From assembly GCF_006715045.1 (NCBI RefSeq), contig NZ_VFML01000001.1, positions 2,386,501 through 2,450,500 on the forward strand: a DNA stretch of 64,000 bases, written 5' to 3'. Below are positions 1 to 8,971 of the stretch, in pieces. A program made the translations under genes and the position numbers. The notes under the pieces are model-generated. The model was given only the letters and a program-made list of their open reading frames with translations. It was not told the DNA's origin and did no database searches. The DNA comes from Amycolatopsis cihanbeyliensis (lineage in GTDB: Bacteria; Actinomycetota; Actinomycetes; Mycobacteriales; Pseudonocardiaceae). Position 1 is the stretch's first letter, and each line of letters opens with the position of its first letter.

Positions 1-1055
1 TTCTCCGCGCCGCCGAGCTCGCCACCCTGCGCCAGGTCGCCGAGCAGCTCGCGCAACGACCGTGCGTGCTGCGCGGCGAGAACCTCGGTCGGCGCGAGCA
101 TCGCGGCCTGCCTGCCCGCGTCGACAGCCTGCAGCATCGCCCGCAGCGCCACGACCGTCTTACCGCTGCCGACCTCGCCCTGCAGCAGCCGGTTCATCGG
201 GTGCTCCCCGGCGAGGTCCGCGGAGATCTTCTCGCCCACATCGCGCTGCCCCTCGGTGAGGTCGAAGGGCAGCCTGCCGTCGAACTCCGTGGCCAGCCCT
301 TCCGGCCGGCGCGGGCACGCGGGCGCGGGCCGGGACACCGCGGAGTAGCGGCGTTGCGCGAAGATCAGCTGCACCGCCATCGCCTCGTCCCACTTCAGCC
401 GGTGCTGCGCGACCTCGATGGCCTGGCGGTTCGGCGGCCGGTGGACGTCCTCCAGCGCGGAACGCAGGTCGGTGAGCCCGTAGCGGGCGAGCAGCTCGGC
501 CGGCATCGGGTCCTCTTCCGGCTCGAAGGTGTCCAGCACCTGCCGTACCGCCTTGGAGATGACCCAGGAGCCGAGCCCCTCCGCCGCCGGGTAGACCGGG
601 ATGATCCGGCCGACGAAGTCGTCCACGGCCGAGGTCTCGTCGTCGAGCGTCTCGAGTAGCTGGTACTCGGGATGGGCGAGCTGCAGCGTCCGCCGGAACT
701 CGGTGACCTTGCCCGCGAACAGGCCGGTGCGGCCGGGACGCAGCTCCCGCTCCCGCCACGCCTGGTTGAAGAACGCGCAGGACAGCTTCCGCGTGCCGTC
801 GGTGATGGTCACCTCGAGCACCGTGCCGTTACGCGACTTCATCCTGCGCTTGCTCGTGTTCTCCACCCTCGCCAGCACCGTGGCGTGCTCGCCGACCTCC
901 AGGCCGGCGATGTCGGTCAGCTCGCCCCGCTCGGCGTAGCGGCGCGGATAGTGCCGCAGCAGGTCGCCGACGGTATGCAGGTTCAGCCCGTTCGCCAGCG
1001 CCTTGGCCGTCTTGTCGCCGAGGAACGGCCCCAGCGGATCGCGTAACTGGCTCAT
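1..1055 (-). CDS. recG: ATP-dependent DNA helicase RecG, N-terminal part (runs off left edge)
   Basis: RecG remodels stalled replication forks and branches Holliday junctions by ATP-driven translocation on double-stranded DNA. The visible 351 codons start at an ATG (MSQLRDPLGPFLGDKTAKAL). They hold the wedge/OB-fold domain at about residues 55-135, including the family-typical FFNQAW and FAGKVTEF, and then the start of the helicase core with Walker A LQGEVGSGKT at 291-300 and motif Ia APTEVLAAQH at 321-330. The second helicase lobe lies outside the window. The start codon is one base after the stop of the DAK2 gene, so the two are probably cotranscribed and translationally coupled. The identification is firm; only the missing 3' part is unseen. 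Confidence 0.97.
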   Translation of the reverse strand, partial: MSQLRDPLGPFLGDKTAKALANGLNLHTVGDLLRHYPRRYAERGELTDIAGLEVGEHATVLARVENTSKRRMKSRNGTVLEVTITDGTRKLSCAFFNQAWRERELRPGRTGLFAGKVTEFRRTLQLAHPEYQLLETLDDETSAVDDFVGRIIPVYPAAEGLGSWVISKAVRQVLDTFEPEEDPMPAELLARYGLTDLRSALEDVHRPPNRQAIEVAQHRLKWDEAMAVQLIFAQRRYSAVSRPAPACPRRPEGLATEFDGRLPFDLTEGQRDVGEKISADLAGEHPMNRLLQGEVGSGKTVVALRAMLQAVDAGRQAAMLAPTEVLAAQHARSLRELLGDLAQGGELGGAE

Positions 1056-1056
1056 C

Positions 1057-2658
1057 TCACTCCACCCCGATCAGCAGCACGGCTGATTCCTGACCACCGG
1101 AATAGCACGACAGCTCCACCTCGGGCCGCTCGGTACGCAGCCGGTCGGCCAGCGTGGTCCCGATCCCGCCCGGCGCGCCGGTACCGGTCAGCACGGTCAC
1201 CAGCTCGCCGCCCGCGGCGAGCATCCGGTCCAGCACCGCCATCGCGGCCTCGACAATGCGCGAGCCGGTCGCGGCGGACTCGATCAGCACGACCTCGCCG
1301 TCCACGAGGCCGACCAGGTCGCCCGCGTGCGCGCGACCCACCCAGGTGATCGCCTCCTCGCGCGCGACCAGCAGCTCGCCACGGCGGGTGGCCGCCGCGG
1401 CCTCAGCCATGGCGACCACGTCATCGTTGGTCCGCCGCGCCGGATCGTGCACGGCGAGCGCGGCCAGCACCTGCACCGGCGAGGCGCAGGGCACGACGAC
1501 CACCTCGAGGTCCTCGAGCATCGGGTGGCCGGTGACCTTGTCCACGGCAGCGGTCAGCTCGGCGTCCGCGGGCAGCACGGTGACATGCGTGGCCCCGGTC
1601 CCGGTGATCGTGCCGAGCAGCTCGTCCACGGTCGGGGCCGAGCTCCCTGGCACCCGCAGCACCGGCTTGCCCTCCGCGGTGACCAGCTCCGCGAGGCCCT
1701 GCCCGCGCACCACGGGGAGGACGGCGCGGCTCGGCCCTTCCGATCCGGCCGCGACCTCCTGCGGCGCCGTCAGCAGTGGCTCCACCCGGATCTGGTGTGG
1801 CCTGCCGGCCGCGAGACCGGCCTCGATGGCGGCGCCGATGTCCGCGCAGTGCACGTGTACCGCGTGGCTCCCTGCGCCGTCCCCGGCGACGGTGACGCTG
1901 TCCCCGAGCTCGCTGAGCACCGTGCGCAGCTCGGGCAGCCCGGCCGGGTCAACGTCGTCGAGCAGGTACATGACCTCCCACGCGGACACGGCGGGCGGCG
2001 CCGGTTGCCTGGCGACCGCGGCGCCGAGGTGTCGTGGCGTCTCGACCCGCGTGCCGGTGACCACCGTCACCAGCGCATCGAGCACGGCGACCAGGCCACG
2101 GCCACCCGCGTCCACCACTCCCGCCGCGGCCAGCGCGGGTAGCTGGTGCGGGGTTTCGTCCAGTGCGTCCGCGGCCGCGGTGGCCACGGCACCCGCCACC
2201 TCGGCGAGGGAGAGCTGCCGGTCCGTGCGCAGCGGGGCCACGGCCGTATGCAGCACGGTGAGCATCGTGCCCGCCACCGGGTGCGCCACGGCCTCCGTGG
2301 CGGTGTTGTCCGCCGCGACCAGCGCGCGGGCCAGCGCTGGTCCCTCGAGTTCGGTCCGGCCCGCCGCCGACTCGGCCAGCCCGCGCAGGACCTGGGAGAC
2401 GATCACTCCCGAATTGCCGCGGGCGGCCCGCACCGCGCCGCGGGCGAGCACGGCCAGCGCGTCGCCGGCACCGGCCGGTTCCGGCTCGGTGGCCAGCGCG
2501 TCGCGAGCACCGGTGAGCGTGTGCAGCAGGTTGGAGCCGGTGTCGGAGTCGGCGACGGGGTAGACGTTGATCCCGTCGATGTCCACCCGCAGGGCATCGA
2601 GGCTGCGCACGCACGCGGCGGCCCACGCCGTCACCGCCGCCGCGTCCAGGGCTCGCAC
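1057..2658 (-). CDS. DAK2 / FakA-like (YloV family) kinase-domain protein
   Basis: The 533-residue protein begins with a DhaL/DAK2 nucleotide-binding domain (about residues 8-200). The signature INVYPVADSDTGSN at 30-43 supplies the aspartates that bind Mg-ADP in dihydroxyacetone-kinase and fatty-acid-kinase A proteins. The remaining 300 residues match the layout of YloV/FakA, where a middle domain and a C-terminal domain meet the acyl-binding partner FakB. No FakB (DegV) gene is visible here, so a fatty-acid kinase role is an inference from family. The start is a GTG giving MRALDAAAV. The gene lies one base upstream of recG, the same pairing as in mycobacteria. The product is cytosolic, with no signal peptide or membrane segment. 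Confidence 0.85.
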   Translation of the reverse strand: MRALDAAAVTAWAAACVRSLDALRVDIDGINVYPVADSDTGSNLLHTLTGARDALATEPEPAGAGDALAVLARGAVRAARGNSGVIVSQVLRGLAESAAGRTELEGPALARALVAADNTATEAVAHPVAGTMLTVLHTAVAPLRTDRQLSLAEVAGAVATAAADALDETPHQLPALAAAGVVDAGGRGLVAVLDALVTVVTGTRVETPRHLGAAVARQPAPPAVSAWEVMYLLDDVDPAGLPELRTVLSELGDSVTVAGDGAGSHAVHVHCADIGAAIEAGLAAGRPHQIRVEPLLTAPQEVAAGSEGPSRAVLPVVRGQGLAELVTAEGKPVLRVPGSSAPTVDELLGTITGTGATHVTVLPADAELTAAVDKVTGHPMLEDLEVVVVPCASPVQVLAALAVHDPARRTNDDVVAMAEAAAATRRGELLVAREEAITWVGRAHAGDLVGLVDGEVVLIESAATGSRIVEAAMAVLDRMLAAGGELVTVLTGTGAPGGIGTTLADRLRTERPEVELSCYSGGQESAVLLIGVE

Positions 2659-2800
2659 CAGGTATCCTTTCCTTGTTCACCGGTTCCCGGCGAGCGTATC
2701 GACCCCGTGCGTCCGGTCGGGATCGGACCGGCTACCCTATTCGAGTTGTCCGGCACTGACTGGACGTGCTCAAGTTCCCTGATTTTGAGGAGTGTTCGAC

Positions 2801-2992
2801 GTGGCTGCCGTGTGCGACGTCTGTGGCAAGGGGCCGGGCTTCGGTAAGGCGGTCTCGCACTCTCACCGGCGTACCAACCGCCGGTGGAACCCGAACATCC
2901 AGACCGTGCACGCCAAGATCGGGCTTTCCCAGCGGAAGCGGATGAACGTGTGCACCTCATGCATCAAGGCGGGCAAGGTCACCCGCGGCTGA
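2801..2992 (+). CDS. rpmB: 50S ribosomal protein L28
   Basis: L28 is a small protein of the large ribosomal subunit. The 63-residue product [15 protein letters not shown]... carries CDVC at residues 5-8 and CTSC near the C-terminus, the four-cysteine zinc-ribbon (C+) form. The GTG at 2801 is chosen because the L28 N-terminus begins exactly there and a GAGG ribosome-binding site lies at 2786-2789. An upstream in-frame GTG at 2792 would add three non-homologous residues. It is transcribed away from the DAK2/recG operon, with a 142-bp divergent spacer, and is followed by a strong hairpin. Confidence 0.97.
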   Translation: MAAVCDVCGKGPGFGKAVSHSHRRTNRRWNPNIQTVHAKIGLSQRKRMNVCTSCIKAGKVTRG

Positions 2993-3017
2993 CCTCCGCG
3001 CGGCTCTGTGCCGTGAG

Positions 3018-3053
3018 TGACCGGTTCACTGCGATATTGCGGTGAACCGGTCA
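3018..3053. terminator. Perfect 12-bp inverted repeat between rpmB and ung
   Basis: The arms TGACCGGTTCAC (3018-3029) and GTGAACCGGTCA (3042-3053) are exact reverse complements around a 12-base loop whose edges can pair further. It sits between the convergent rpmB and ung genes and is followed by a short T tract on the + strand, so it probably terminates both. Confidence 0.8.
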
Positions 3054-3087
3054 TTTGTCGTGACCCGGGCAGCTCCGGCCGCTCCCG

Positions 3088-3765
3088 CTACGGCAGTTTC
3101 CAGTCCACCGGGTCGGCACCCTGCTGCGCCAGCAGATCATTGGTGCGGCTGAATGGGCGGGAGCCGAAGAAGCCGTTGTGCGCGGACATCGGGCTGGGGT
3201 GCACGGACTCCACGCAGGGCACCCGGCCGAGCAAGGGCTTGAGCTTGCGCGCGTTGCTACCCCACAGGATCGCGACCATCGGTTCGTCCCGGGCGGCCAG
3301 TGCCCTGATCGCCTGGTCGGTGACCTCCTCCCATCCTTTGCCCTGGTGCGAGTTGGGCGCACCGGGCCGGACGGTGAGCGCGCGGTTCAGCAGCAGCACC
3401 CCCTGTTCGGTCCACGGGGTCAGGTCACCGTTGCTCGGCTCCGGGTAGCCGAGGTCATCCCGGTACTCGGCAAAGATGTTGATCAAGCTTTTCGGCAGCG
3501 GCCGGACATCGGGGGCCACCGCGAAGCACAGCCCGATCGGGTGGCCCGGCGTCGGATAGGGATCCTGCCCGACGATCAGCGCCCGCACCTCGTGGAAGGG
3601 TTGCTGGAAGGCGCGCAGCACGTTGTCCCCGGACGGTAGGTAGCTACGGCCGGCCGCGATCTCGGCGCGGAGGAACTCCCCCATCTCCCGGATCCGGTCC
3701 GCCACCGGTTCGAGGGCCTTCGCCCAGCCTGATTCGACAACGTCCTGTAGCCCTCGCGCGGTCAC
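3088..3765 (-). CDS. ung: Uracil-DNA glycosylase (family 1)
   Basis: Excises uracil from DNA arising by cytosine deamination or dUMP incorporation, opening base-excision repair. At 225 residues it is the normal family-1 length. The catalytic water-activating loop GQDPYP lies at residues 66-71 (Asp68). The conserved C-terminal [17 protein letters not shown] segment contains the catalytic histidine and the Leu/Ser-rich minor-groove loop region. The start is GTG ([14 protein letters not shown]). It lies downstream of the GNAT gene and thiL on the same strand, the thiL-ung neighbourhood typical of actinobacteria. Confidence 0.97.
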   Translation of the reverse strand: MTARGLQDVVESGWAKALEPVADRIREMGEFLRAEIAAGRSYLPSGDNVLRAFQQPFHEVRALIVGQDPYPTPGHPIGLCFAVAPDVRPLPKSLINIFAEYRDDLGYPEPSNGDLTPWTEQGVLLLNRALTVRPGAPNSHQGKGWEEVTDQAIRALAARDEPMVAILWGSNARKLKPLLGRVPCVESVHPSPMSAHNGFFGSRPFSRTNDLLAQQGADPVDWKLP

Positions 3766-3776
3766 GGTCCGCTACC

Positions 3777-4274
3777 TTACCCGGTCGGTCGGCTCACCAG
3801 TTTCCTGGCAAGGCAGACGCTCTCCGCATGGTTGCGGTAGTAACCGAACTTCGGGATGTCGGTGTAGCCGCAGGAGCGGTACAGGGCGATGGCCTCGGGT
3901 TGCCTGATCCCGGTCTCCAGCACCGCCCTGCGCCGCCCCGCGGCCACCGCGGTGCGCTCGAGTTCGGCGAGCATGGCGCGGGCGAACCCGCGGCCCCGTG
4001 CGCTCTCGGCCACGTACATGCGCTTCAGCTCGACATCGCCGGGCCGGAAGTCCGGCTCCGGACCGTCATGCGCCCGCCATGCCCCGGTCGCCACCGGCAC
4101 ACCGTCCAGGTAGCCGACCAGGAAGAGGCCACCCGGCGGGGTGAACTCCTCGGCGCGCATGGTCGTCATATCGGGCTCGCCGTAGCGCACCACGTACTCC
4201 TGCTGGACCTCGTCCATCAACTTGACGGCGTCCGGGTGGTCGAAAGGGGTGACGCGAATATCCACCCGATCCAA
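3777..4274 (-). CDS. GNAT family N-acetyltransferase
   Basis: The protein (165 residues from the TTG at 4274; a GTG at 4265 giving VDIRVTPF is an equally good start) has the GNAT fold. Motif A reads YVAESARGRGFARAML, with the acetyl-CoA pyrophosphate-binding R-G-R-G-F-A loop, and ALYRSCGYTDIPKFGYY is the usual strand after motif B. The substrate cannot be told. It lies 11 bases after the ung start and 13 bases before the thiL stop on the same strand, so it is part of a thiL-GNAT-ung transcription unit. Confidence 0.85.
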   Translation of the reverse strand: MDRVDIRVTPFDHPDAVKLMDEVQQEYVVRYGEPDMTTMRAEEFTPPGGLFLVGYLDGVPVATGAWRAHDGPEPDFRPGDVELKRMYVAESARGRGFARAMLAELERTAVAAGRRRAVLETGIRQPEAIALYRSCGYTDIPKFGYYRNHAESVCLARKLVSRPTG

Positions 4275-4286
4275 GATATCCGGAAA

Positions 4287-5258
4287 TCAGCGCCAGTGTT
4301 CCCAGCCGCCGGACCGCTCGTAGGGGCTGCCGTCCACCGTCACCCCGGTGTCCGGCAGCAGCACGGTGCCGATCTGCTCCCAGCCTTCCGGCAGGTCCGC
4401 GAAGGAGGGGAAAGTGGCCGCGAGCGCATGGTCCTCGCCCCCGGTCAGTACCCAGTGCAGCGGATCGGCCCCCAGCGCGGAGCCGACGTCGACCAGTTTC
4501 CGGTCCACCCGCAGCCGTTCGGTCCGCACGTCCAGACCCACCCCGGAGGCTTCGGCCAGATGTCCGAGGTCGGCGAGCAGGCCGTCCGAGATGTCGATCA
4601 TGGCGGTGGCCCCGGCGACCGCCGCGGCAGGGCCGGCCGCGTACGGCGGTTCCGGGGCACGCTGCGCGTTCACCACCCCGACCGGGGAGCGGAAGCCCCT
4701 GCCGAGCACGGCGAGCCCCGCGGCCGCCCACCCGAGCCGCCCGCACACGGCGAGGATGTCCCCCGGCCGGGCGCCGGCCCGGGTCACCGGCGGCCGACCA
4801 CCGAGGTCACCAAGGGCCGTGACGCTCACCACGAGCTGTTCGGCCCGCACCACATCCCCGCCGACCAGGCCGGCCCGCGCCCTGCTCGCCTCGGCCCACA
4901 TGCCCTCGGCCAGCTCGGTGAGCAGCGGGACCGAGGTGTCGCCGGGGCAGGCGAGCCCGACCAGGACCGAGGTCGGCACGGCGCCCATGGCCGCGAGGTC
5001 GGCGAGGTTCACCGCCACCGCCTTGCGGCCGATCTGCTCGGGACTGGACCAGTCGAGCCGGAAGTGCACGCCGCTGACCAGCACATCCGTGGTCGCGACC
5101 ACGCGGCCGTCCGGCGCCGCCACCAGCGCCGCGTCGTCGCCGGGACCGAGCAGCGTGGTCGCGGGCTGGGTCCGATCCGCCACCATCCTGCGAATCAGGC
5201 CGAACTCGCCGAGCGCGGCGACGGTGTCGTCGGATGCTCTGCCGTCCGCGGACACCAC
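4287..5258 (-). CDS. thiL: Thiamine-monophosphate kinase
   Basis: ThiL phosphorylates thiamine monophosphate to thiamine pyrophosphate, the last step of the de novo pathway. It belongs to the AIR-synthase (PurM-like) ATP-binding superfamily: GEFGLIRRM near the N-terminus, GPGDDAALV (ATP/Mg loop), TTDVLVSGVHFRLDW, NLADLAAMGA, MIDISDGLLADL and LTGGEDHALAATFP are all family landmarks. I place the start at GTG 5258 (or the adjacent GTG 5255) because GGAGG lies just upstream at 5267-5263. The frame stays open to 5396, but that extension lacks homology and would overlap the divergent gene. The length is then 323 residues, normal for ThiL. Confidence 0.93.
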   Translation of the reverse strand: MVSADGRASDDTVAALGEFGLIRRMVADRTQPATTLLGPGDDAALVAAPDGRVVATTDVLVSGVHFRLDWSSPEQIGRKAVAVNLADLAAMGAVPTSVLVGLACPGDTSVPLLTELAEGMWAEASRARAGLVGGDVVRAEQLVVSVTALGDLGGRPPVTRAGARPGDILAVCGRLGWAAAGLAVLGRGFRSPVGVVNAQRAPEPPYAAGPAAAVAGATAMIDISDGLLADLGHLAEASGVGLDVRTERLRVDRKLVDVGSALGADPLHWVLTGGEDHALAATFPSFADLPEGWEQIGTVLLPDTGVTVDGSPYERSGGWEHWR

Positions 5259-5383
5259 ACCACCTCCGATCGCCAATAGTCGGATGCCCGATGTTTGCCG
5301 GACTGGGGTACGTTGCACCTGGTTCGATTCAACGCTGACGTGATTCAACACTGAGAAGATCGATGTAGACGAAGGGGCGCGCC

Positions 5384-5617
5384 GTGGTCCACGCATACAT
5401 CCTCATCCAGACCGAGGTCGGCAAGGCGGCTTCCGTCGCGGCCGAGATCTCCGGGATTCCCGGCGTCACCAGTTCGGAGGACGTCACCGGCCCCTACGAC
5501 GTCATCGTGCGCGCCGCGGCGGACAACGTGGACGAGCTCGGGCAGCTGGTCGTGGCGAAGGTGCAGAACGTCGAGGGGATCACCCGCACGCTGACCTGCC
5601 CGGTCGTGCACCTGTGA
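5384..5617 (+). CDS. Stand-alone Lrp/AsnC ligand-binding (RAM) domain protein
   Basis: A 77-residue protein consisting only of the alpha-beta RAM domain found at the C-terminus of Lrp/AsnC regulators: VHAYILIQTEVGKA, then GVTSSEDVTGPYDVIVRAAA and the final strand GITRTLTCPVVHL. There is no helix-turn-helix. Such proteins assemble into octameric rings and are thought to bind amino acids or to modulate full-length Lrp proteins; no function is shown here. It diverges from thiL with a 125-bp spacer and is followed 19 bases later by the DUF3515 gene. The start is GTG at 5384. Confidence 0.85.
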   Translation: MVHAYILIQTEVGKAASVAAEISGIPGVTSSEDVTGPYDVIVRAAADNVDELGQLVVAKVQNVEGITRTLTCPVVHL

Positions 5618-5636
5618 GTCATGTTGTAGTGGGCAG

Positions 5637-6194
5637 GTGGCCGATAACGAAACCGGGGCTCCGCCCAGAGCACTGATCGTCGTAGCCACCGTGCTCGCGG
5701 TGGCACTGGCCGTCGGCGTCGGGTTGTTCGCGCTGCTGGCCCCCGGCGAGGAGGAGCCCGCCGACCCGGCGACCGGGCCGCTGGCCCTGGTTCCGGTGCC
5801 CGCGCCCGAGGCCGGCTCGGACGCCTGCGACACCCTGGTCGGCGCCGCCCCCGGCGCGTTGACCTCCTCGGGTGAGACGCTGCCCCGCCGTGAGCTCGCC
5901 GAGCCGGCACCGCGGGCCACCACGGCGTGGGGAGCGGGCGGCTCGGCCGGCGCGGTGGTGCTGCGCTGCGGGCTGGACCGCCCACCGGAGCTGACCCGTA
6001 CCGCCAACCTGCGGGTGATCAACGAGGTGCAGTGGCTGCACGTGCCGGGCGAGGGGGCTGCCAGCTGGTACGTGGTGGACCGCGAGGTGTACGCCGCGCT
6101 CACCGTCCCGGACGACGCGGGCACCGGCCCGTTGCAGGAGATCTCCGACGTGGTCGACCGGACCCTCCCCCAGGTCCCCCTCCGTTTCGACTGA
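5637..6194 (+). CDS. DUF3515 family membrane-anchored protein
   Basis: The 185-residue protein has one N-terminal transmembrane segment (about residues 11-32, ALIVVATVLAVALAVGVGLF) followed by an extracytoplasmic domain with two cysteines: SDACDTLVGAAP and VVLRCGLDRPPEL. This pattern, and the position between ddl and the thiL/AsnC pair, fit the actinobacterial DUF3515 family (Rv2980-like). No biochemical role is established; the constant linkage to ddl hints at the cell envelope. The start is GTG at 5637 with no convincing ribosome-binding site. It is convergent with ddl, with only 9 bases between the stops. Confidence 0.8.
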   Translation: MADNETGAPPRALIVVATVLAVALAVGVGLFALLAPGEEEPADPATGPLALVPVPAPEAGSDACDTLVGAAPGALTSSGETLPRRELAEPAPRATTAWGAGGSAGAVVLRCGLDRPPELTRTANLRVINEVQWLHVPGEGAASWYVVDREVYAALTVPDDAGTGPLQEISDVVDRTLPQVPLRFD

Positions 6195-6203
6195 CCGCCG
6201 AGG

Positions 6204-7301
6204 TCAGCGGAGGCCGGTGCCGCGGGCGAGGGCGGTGTCGACCAGGGTGGACAGCAGGGTCCGGTAGTCGAGGCCGGTGACGGCCCACATCTTCGGGTAG
6301 GCGGAGGTCGTGGTGAAGCCCGGCATGGTGTTCACCTCGTTGATGGTCAGCTCGCCGTCGGCACTCACGAAGAAGTCCACCCGGGCCAACCCCTGGCCGT
6401 CCAGTGCCTCGAACGCCCGCACCGCCGTCGCGCGCAGCCGTTCGGTCACCTCGTCATCGAGCTTGGCCGGGATGTCCAGTTCGGCCTCGTCGCCGAGATA
6501 TTTCGCGTCGAAGTCGTACCAGGCCGAGGGATCCTCGGACAGCACCCGGATCTCGGCGGGCAGCGAGGCCTCCACCCGGCCGTCCGGGAACTCCAGCACC
6601 CCGCATTCGATCTCCCGGCCAGTCACGGCGGCCTCCACGAGCACCTTCGGATCGGTCTGCCGTGCCAACCCGATCGCCGCGTCCAACTCGGACCAGTCGC
6701 TGACCTTGCTGATACCGACCGAGGAACCCGCGCGGGCGGGTTTGACGAACACCGGAAGCCCGAGACGCTCCCGCTCGGCGACATCCAGCGTGGACTGCCC
6801 GCGCCGGACCGTCGCGTAGGTACCGACCGGAAGCCCTTCCGCGGCAAGCAGTTTCTTCGCGTACTCCTTGTCCATCGAGGCGGCGCTGGCGAGTACCCCG
6901 GCCCCCACGTACGGGATCTCGGCCAGTTCGAGCAGGCCCTGCAGGGTTCCGTCCTCGCCGAAGGCGCCGTGCAGCACGGGAAACACCACGTCGGCGCTGC
7001 CGAGCACCTCGGTCTCGCCACCCGGCTCCAGGCTGATCAGGTCGCGCTGGGTGGGATCGCCCGCCAGCACCAGCGCCGTACCGCCGTCGACCGAGGGCAG
7101 TTGGCGGTCGTGGATCTCCAGTGCCTTCGGGTCGGAACTGCCCAGCACCCACCCACCGGAGGGGGTGATCCCGACCGGGATGATCTCGAACCGGTCCGGG
7201 TCCAGGTTGGCCAGGATGCTGCCCGCGGACACACACGAGATCGTGTGCTCGGTGCTGCGGCCCCCGAACACGACGGCCACGCGTGTCTTCCGTGCACTCA
7301 T
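6204..7301 (-). CDS. ddl: D-alanine--D-alanine ligase
   Basis: Makes the D-Ala-D-Ala dipeptide for peptidoglycan precursors, cytosolic and ATP-grasp fold, 365 residues. Landmarks in order: [20 protein letters not shown] at the N-terminus; [17 protein letters not shown] with the substrate-binding Glu/Gly loop; [34 protein letters not shown] (ATP-grasp glycine loop); [15 protein letters not shown]; and [24 protein letters not shown] with the Mg-binding Glu/Asn. The [13 protein letters not shown] loop carries tyrosine, as expected for D-Ala rather than D-lactate ligases. The start is ATG. The spacer upstream contains copy 1 of the intergenic repeat. Confidence 0.96.
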   Translation of the reverse strand: MSARKTRVAVVFGGRSTEHTISCVSAGSILANLDPDRFEIIPVGITPSGGWVLGSSDPKALEIHDRQLPSVDGGTALVLAGDPTQRDLISLEPGGETEVLGSADVVFPVLHGAFGEDGTLQGLLELAEIPYVGAGVLASAASMDKEYAKKLLAAEGLPVGTYATVRRGQSTLDVAERERLGLPVFVKPARAGSSVGISKVSDWSELDAAIGLARQTDPKVLVEAAVTGREIECGVLEFPDGRVEASLPAEIRVLSEDPSAWYDFDAKYLGDEAELDIPAKLDDEVTERLRATAVRAFEALDGQGLARVDFFVSADGELTINEVNTMPGFTTTSAYPKMWAVTGLDYRTLLSTLVDTALARGTGLR

Positions 7302-7357
7302 GGCCGGTCACCCTACCGGGCGCTTGTGCTCCCCAGCTCAGCGTCTACTCCTAACCG

Positions 7358-7468
7358 CGCGACACGGTCGGCTCGGCCGGGCTCGGACGTCGCGCACTAC
7401 GGCACAACCACAGGTGGTGCGCCCGGTCTCCCCGCTCGTGGGCTGACGCAGCGCGCGTTCTTCCGCTC
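7358..7468. repeat. Intergenic repeat, copy 1 (upstream of ddl)
   Basis: Three blocks are shared with 17760-17925. A 31-base block (7358-7388) is identical to 17760-17790. A 35-base block (7411-7445) differs from 17813-17847 at a few positions. A 12-base block GTTCTTCCGCTC (7457-7468) matches 17914-17925. The spacing between the first two blocks is 22 bases in both copies, which argues for common descent. Each copy lies in the untranslated gap upstream of a minus-strand gene start. No open reading frame explains it. Confidence 0.75.
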
Positions 7469-7504
7469 ACCGCTCACCGCTGAGTCCAGTTCAGGATCAG
7501 GCCC

Positions 7505-8902
7505 TCAGCGCAGCAGACGCACCAGCTCGCCGAGCGCGTCCCACAACGCGGCCCTTGAGCAGCCCGCGTACCCCACCGCGACCCCGTGCCGGTCCGGCAC
7601 ACCGGCGAAATGCCTGCTGAGGCTGTCCAGCACGATGCCATCCCCCCGGCCCGCGGCCAGCCGGTCCCGTTCCGTGCCCGCCGAGTCCAGCGGCACCACG
7701 AGGTGCGCGCCCGCGTCGTCGCCGAGCACCGGAACTCCGGCCTCCCGGAACGCGCCCACCAGCATCGTCCTGCGCTCGGACAACTCCCTGCGCAGCCGGC
7801 GCAGGTGACGGCCGAGATCACCGGTACGGGCCAGCTCGACCAGCACCCGCTGGCCCGCGGGCGAGGGCCGGGTCCCGGTGCGGTCGCGGTACTCCAGCAC
7901 GGTCGTGGTCACCGGCTCCGGTGCGACCATCCAGCCCGCCCCGAGCGTGGGGGTGAGGATCTTGCTGGTGGTCCCGAGGTGAGCCACGACGTCCGGAGCG
8001 AGCGCGGCCAGCAACGGCAGTGGCGCCACGTCGAACCGCAGCTCACCGTCGTAGTCGTCCTCGATCAGCAGGAAGTCCTCGGCACGTGCCCGCTCCACCA
8101 GTTCCACCCTGCGCGCGGCGCTCATCCGGCTGCCCATCGGGTACTGGTGCGCCGGCGAGCAGTACACCGCCCGCGCCCCGCGCGGCACCGAGTCGGGCCG
8201 GATGCCCTCCCCGTCGACGGGCACCGGGGCGACCCGCAGCCCCGCGCACCGGAAGGCCTCCACCGCACGCTGGTACCCCGGTTCCTCGACGGCCACCAGG
8301 TCGCCACGCCCCAGCACGGCCGCGGCCAGCTCGACCACGGCGGCGGTGGTGCCACCGGTGGCCAGTACCGATTCGGTGCCGACGTCCAGCCCCCGGTGGC
8401 GCAGCAGGTGCTCGGCGATCGCGGCGCGGTACTCCGGCAACCCGGCCCGTTGCGCGGTGGACAACGGAGCCGCGTCCGCGGCCGCCCGCCAGGCCCGGCG
8501 CCAGGCCGCGCGGTCCAGCCCCTCGGCCCACGGCACCCCGAGGGTGAGGTCCAGCAGCCCGGACGGGGTTCCCTCCCGCTCGACGACGGCGCGGCGGGCG
8601 GGCCTGCCCGCGGGCGGGGAGGTGGTGACGTAGGTCCCCGATCCGTGCCTGCCGACGATCCACCCCTCGGCATGGAGCTGCTCGTAGGCTGCCGCGGTGA
8701 CCGTCCGGCTCACGCCGAGCCTGCCGGCCAGCGCGCGGGTGGACGGCAGCCGGTCGCCGCCGCGCAGGTGCCCGTGCGCGGCGGCCTCGCGCAGGGCGTC
8801 GGCGAGTTGCACCGCCAACGGGACCTCGGACTCGCGATCCAGGCTCATCGGCAACGCGGTCTCCGCGCCCCGCGCCCCCGGTCCGCGCGCGGAAGCAGGC
8901 AC
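7505..8902 (-). CDS. MocR-family regulator (GntR winged helix fused to aminotransferase domain), PdxR-like
   Basis: The N-terminal GntR winged helix-turn-helix (PLAVQLADALREAAAHGHLR ... GDRLPSTRALAGRLGVSRTV ... GRHGSGTYVTTS) is fused to a fold-type I aminotransferase domain. The PLP-binding lysine region is THLGTTSKILTPTLGAGWM, preceded by EDDYDGELRFD. Proteins of this type sense PLP or related amines, and PdxR controls vitamin B6 genes. The divergent neighbour is a split-barrel FMN protein of the pyridoxamine-phosphate-oxidase fold, a common pairing. I choose GTG 8902 (465 residues, AAAGG at good distance); ATG 8848 is possible, and the frame is open further upstream without homology. Confidence 0.88.
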   Translation of the reverse strand: MPASARGPGARGAETALPMSLDRESEVPLAVQLADALREAAAHGHLRGGDRLPSTRALAGRLGVSRTVTAAAYEQLHAEGWIVGRHGSGTYVTTSPPAGRPARRAVVEREGTPSGLLDLTLGVPWAEGLDRAAWRRAWRAAADAAPLSTAQRAGLPEYRAAIAEHLLRHRGLDVGTESVLATGGTTAAVVELAAAVLGRGDLVAVEEPGYQRAVEAFRCAGLRVAPVPVDGEGIRPDSVPRGARAVYCSPAHQYPMGSRMSAARRVELVERARAEDFLLIEDDYDGELRFDVAPLPLLAALAPDVVAHLGTTSKILTPTLGAGWMVAPEPVTTTVLEYRDRTGTRPSPAGQRVLVELARTGDLGRHLRRLRRELSERRTMLVGAFREAGVPVLGDDAGAHLVVPLDSAGTERDRLAAGRGDGIVLDSLSRHFAGVPDRHGVAVGYAGCSRAALWDALGELVRLLR

Positions 8903-8926
8903 GACTGGCCTTTCGGTATCAGATGA

Positions 8927-8951
8927 CAGTGGCCATTCCATGATGCCACTG
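8927..8951. promoter_or_regulatory. Inverted repeat between MocR gene and FMN split-barrel gene
   Basis: CAGTGGC (8927-8933) and GCCACTG (8945-8951) are exact reverse complements, 11 bases apart, inside the 69-bp divergent spacer. It is a plausible operator for the MocR-type regulator, acting on both genes. Assignment is by position only. Confidence 0.45.
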
Positions 8952-8971
8952 GCCGGCGGCAGGCTGGGTGC

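Noticed and set aside
5259..5396. 46-residue N-terminal extension of thiL
   Set aside because: Not homologous, would overlap the divergent gene start, and the good ribosome-binding site lies at 5267-5263.
7302..7357. Riboswitch upstream of ddl
   Set aside because: The spacer has no known riboswitch core; the repeat explains most of its distinctive sequence.
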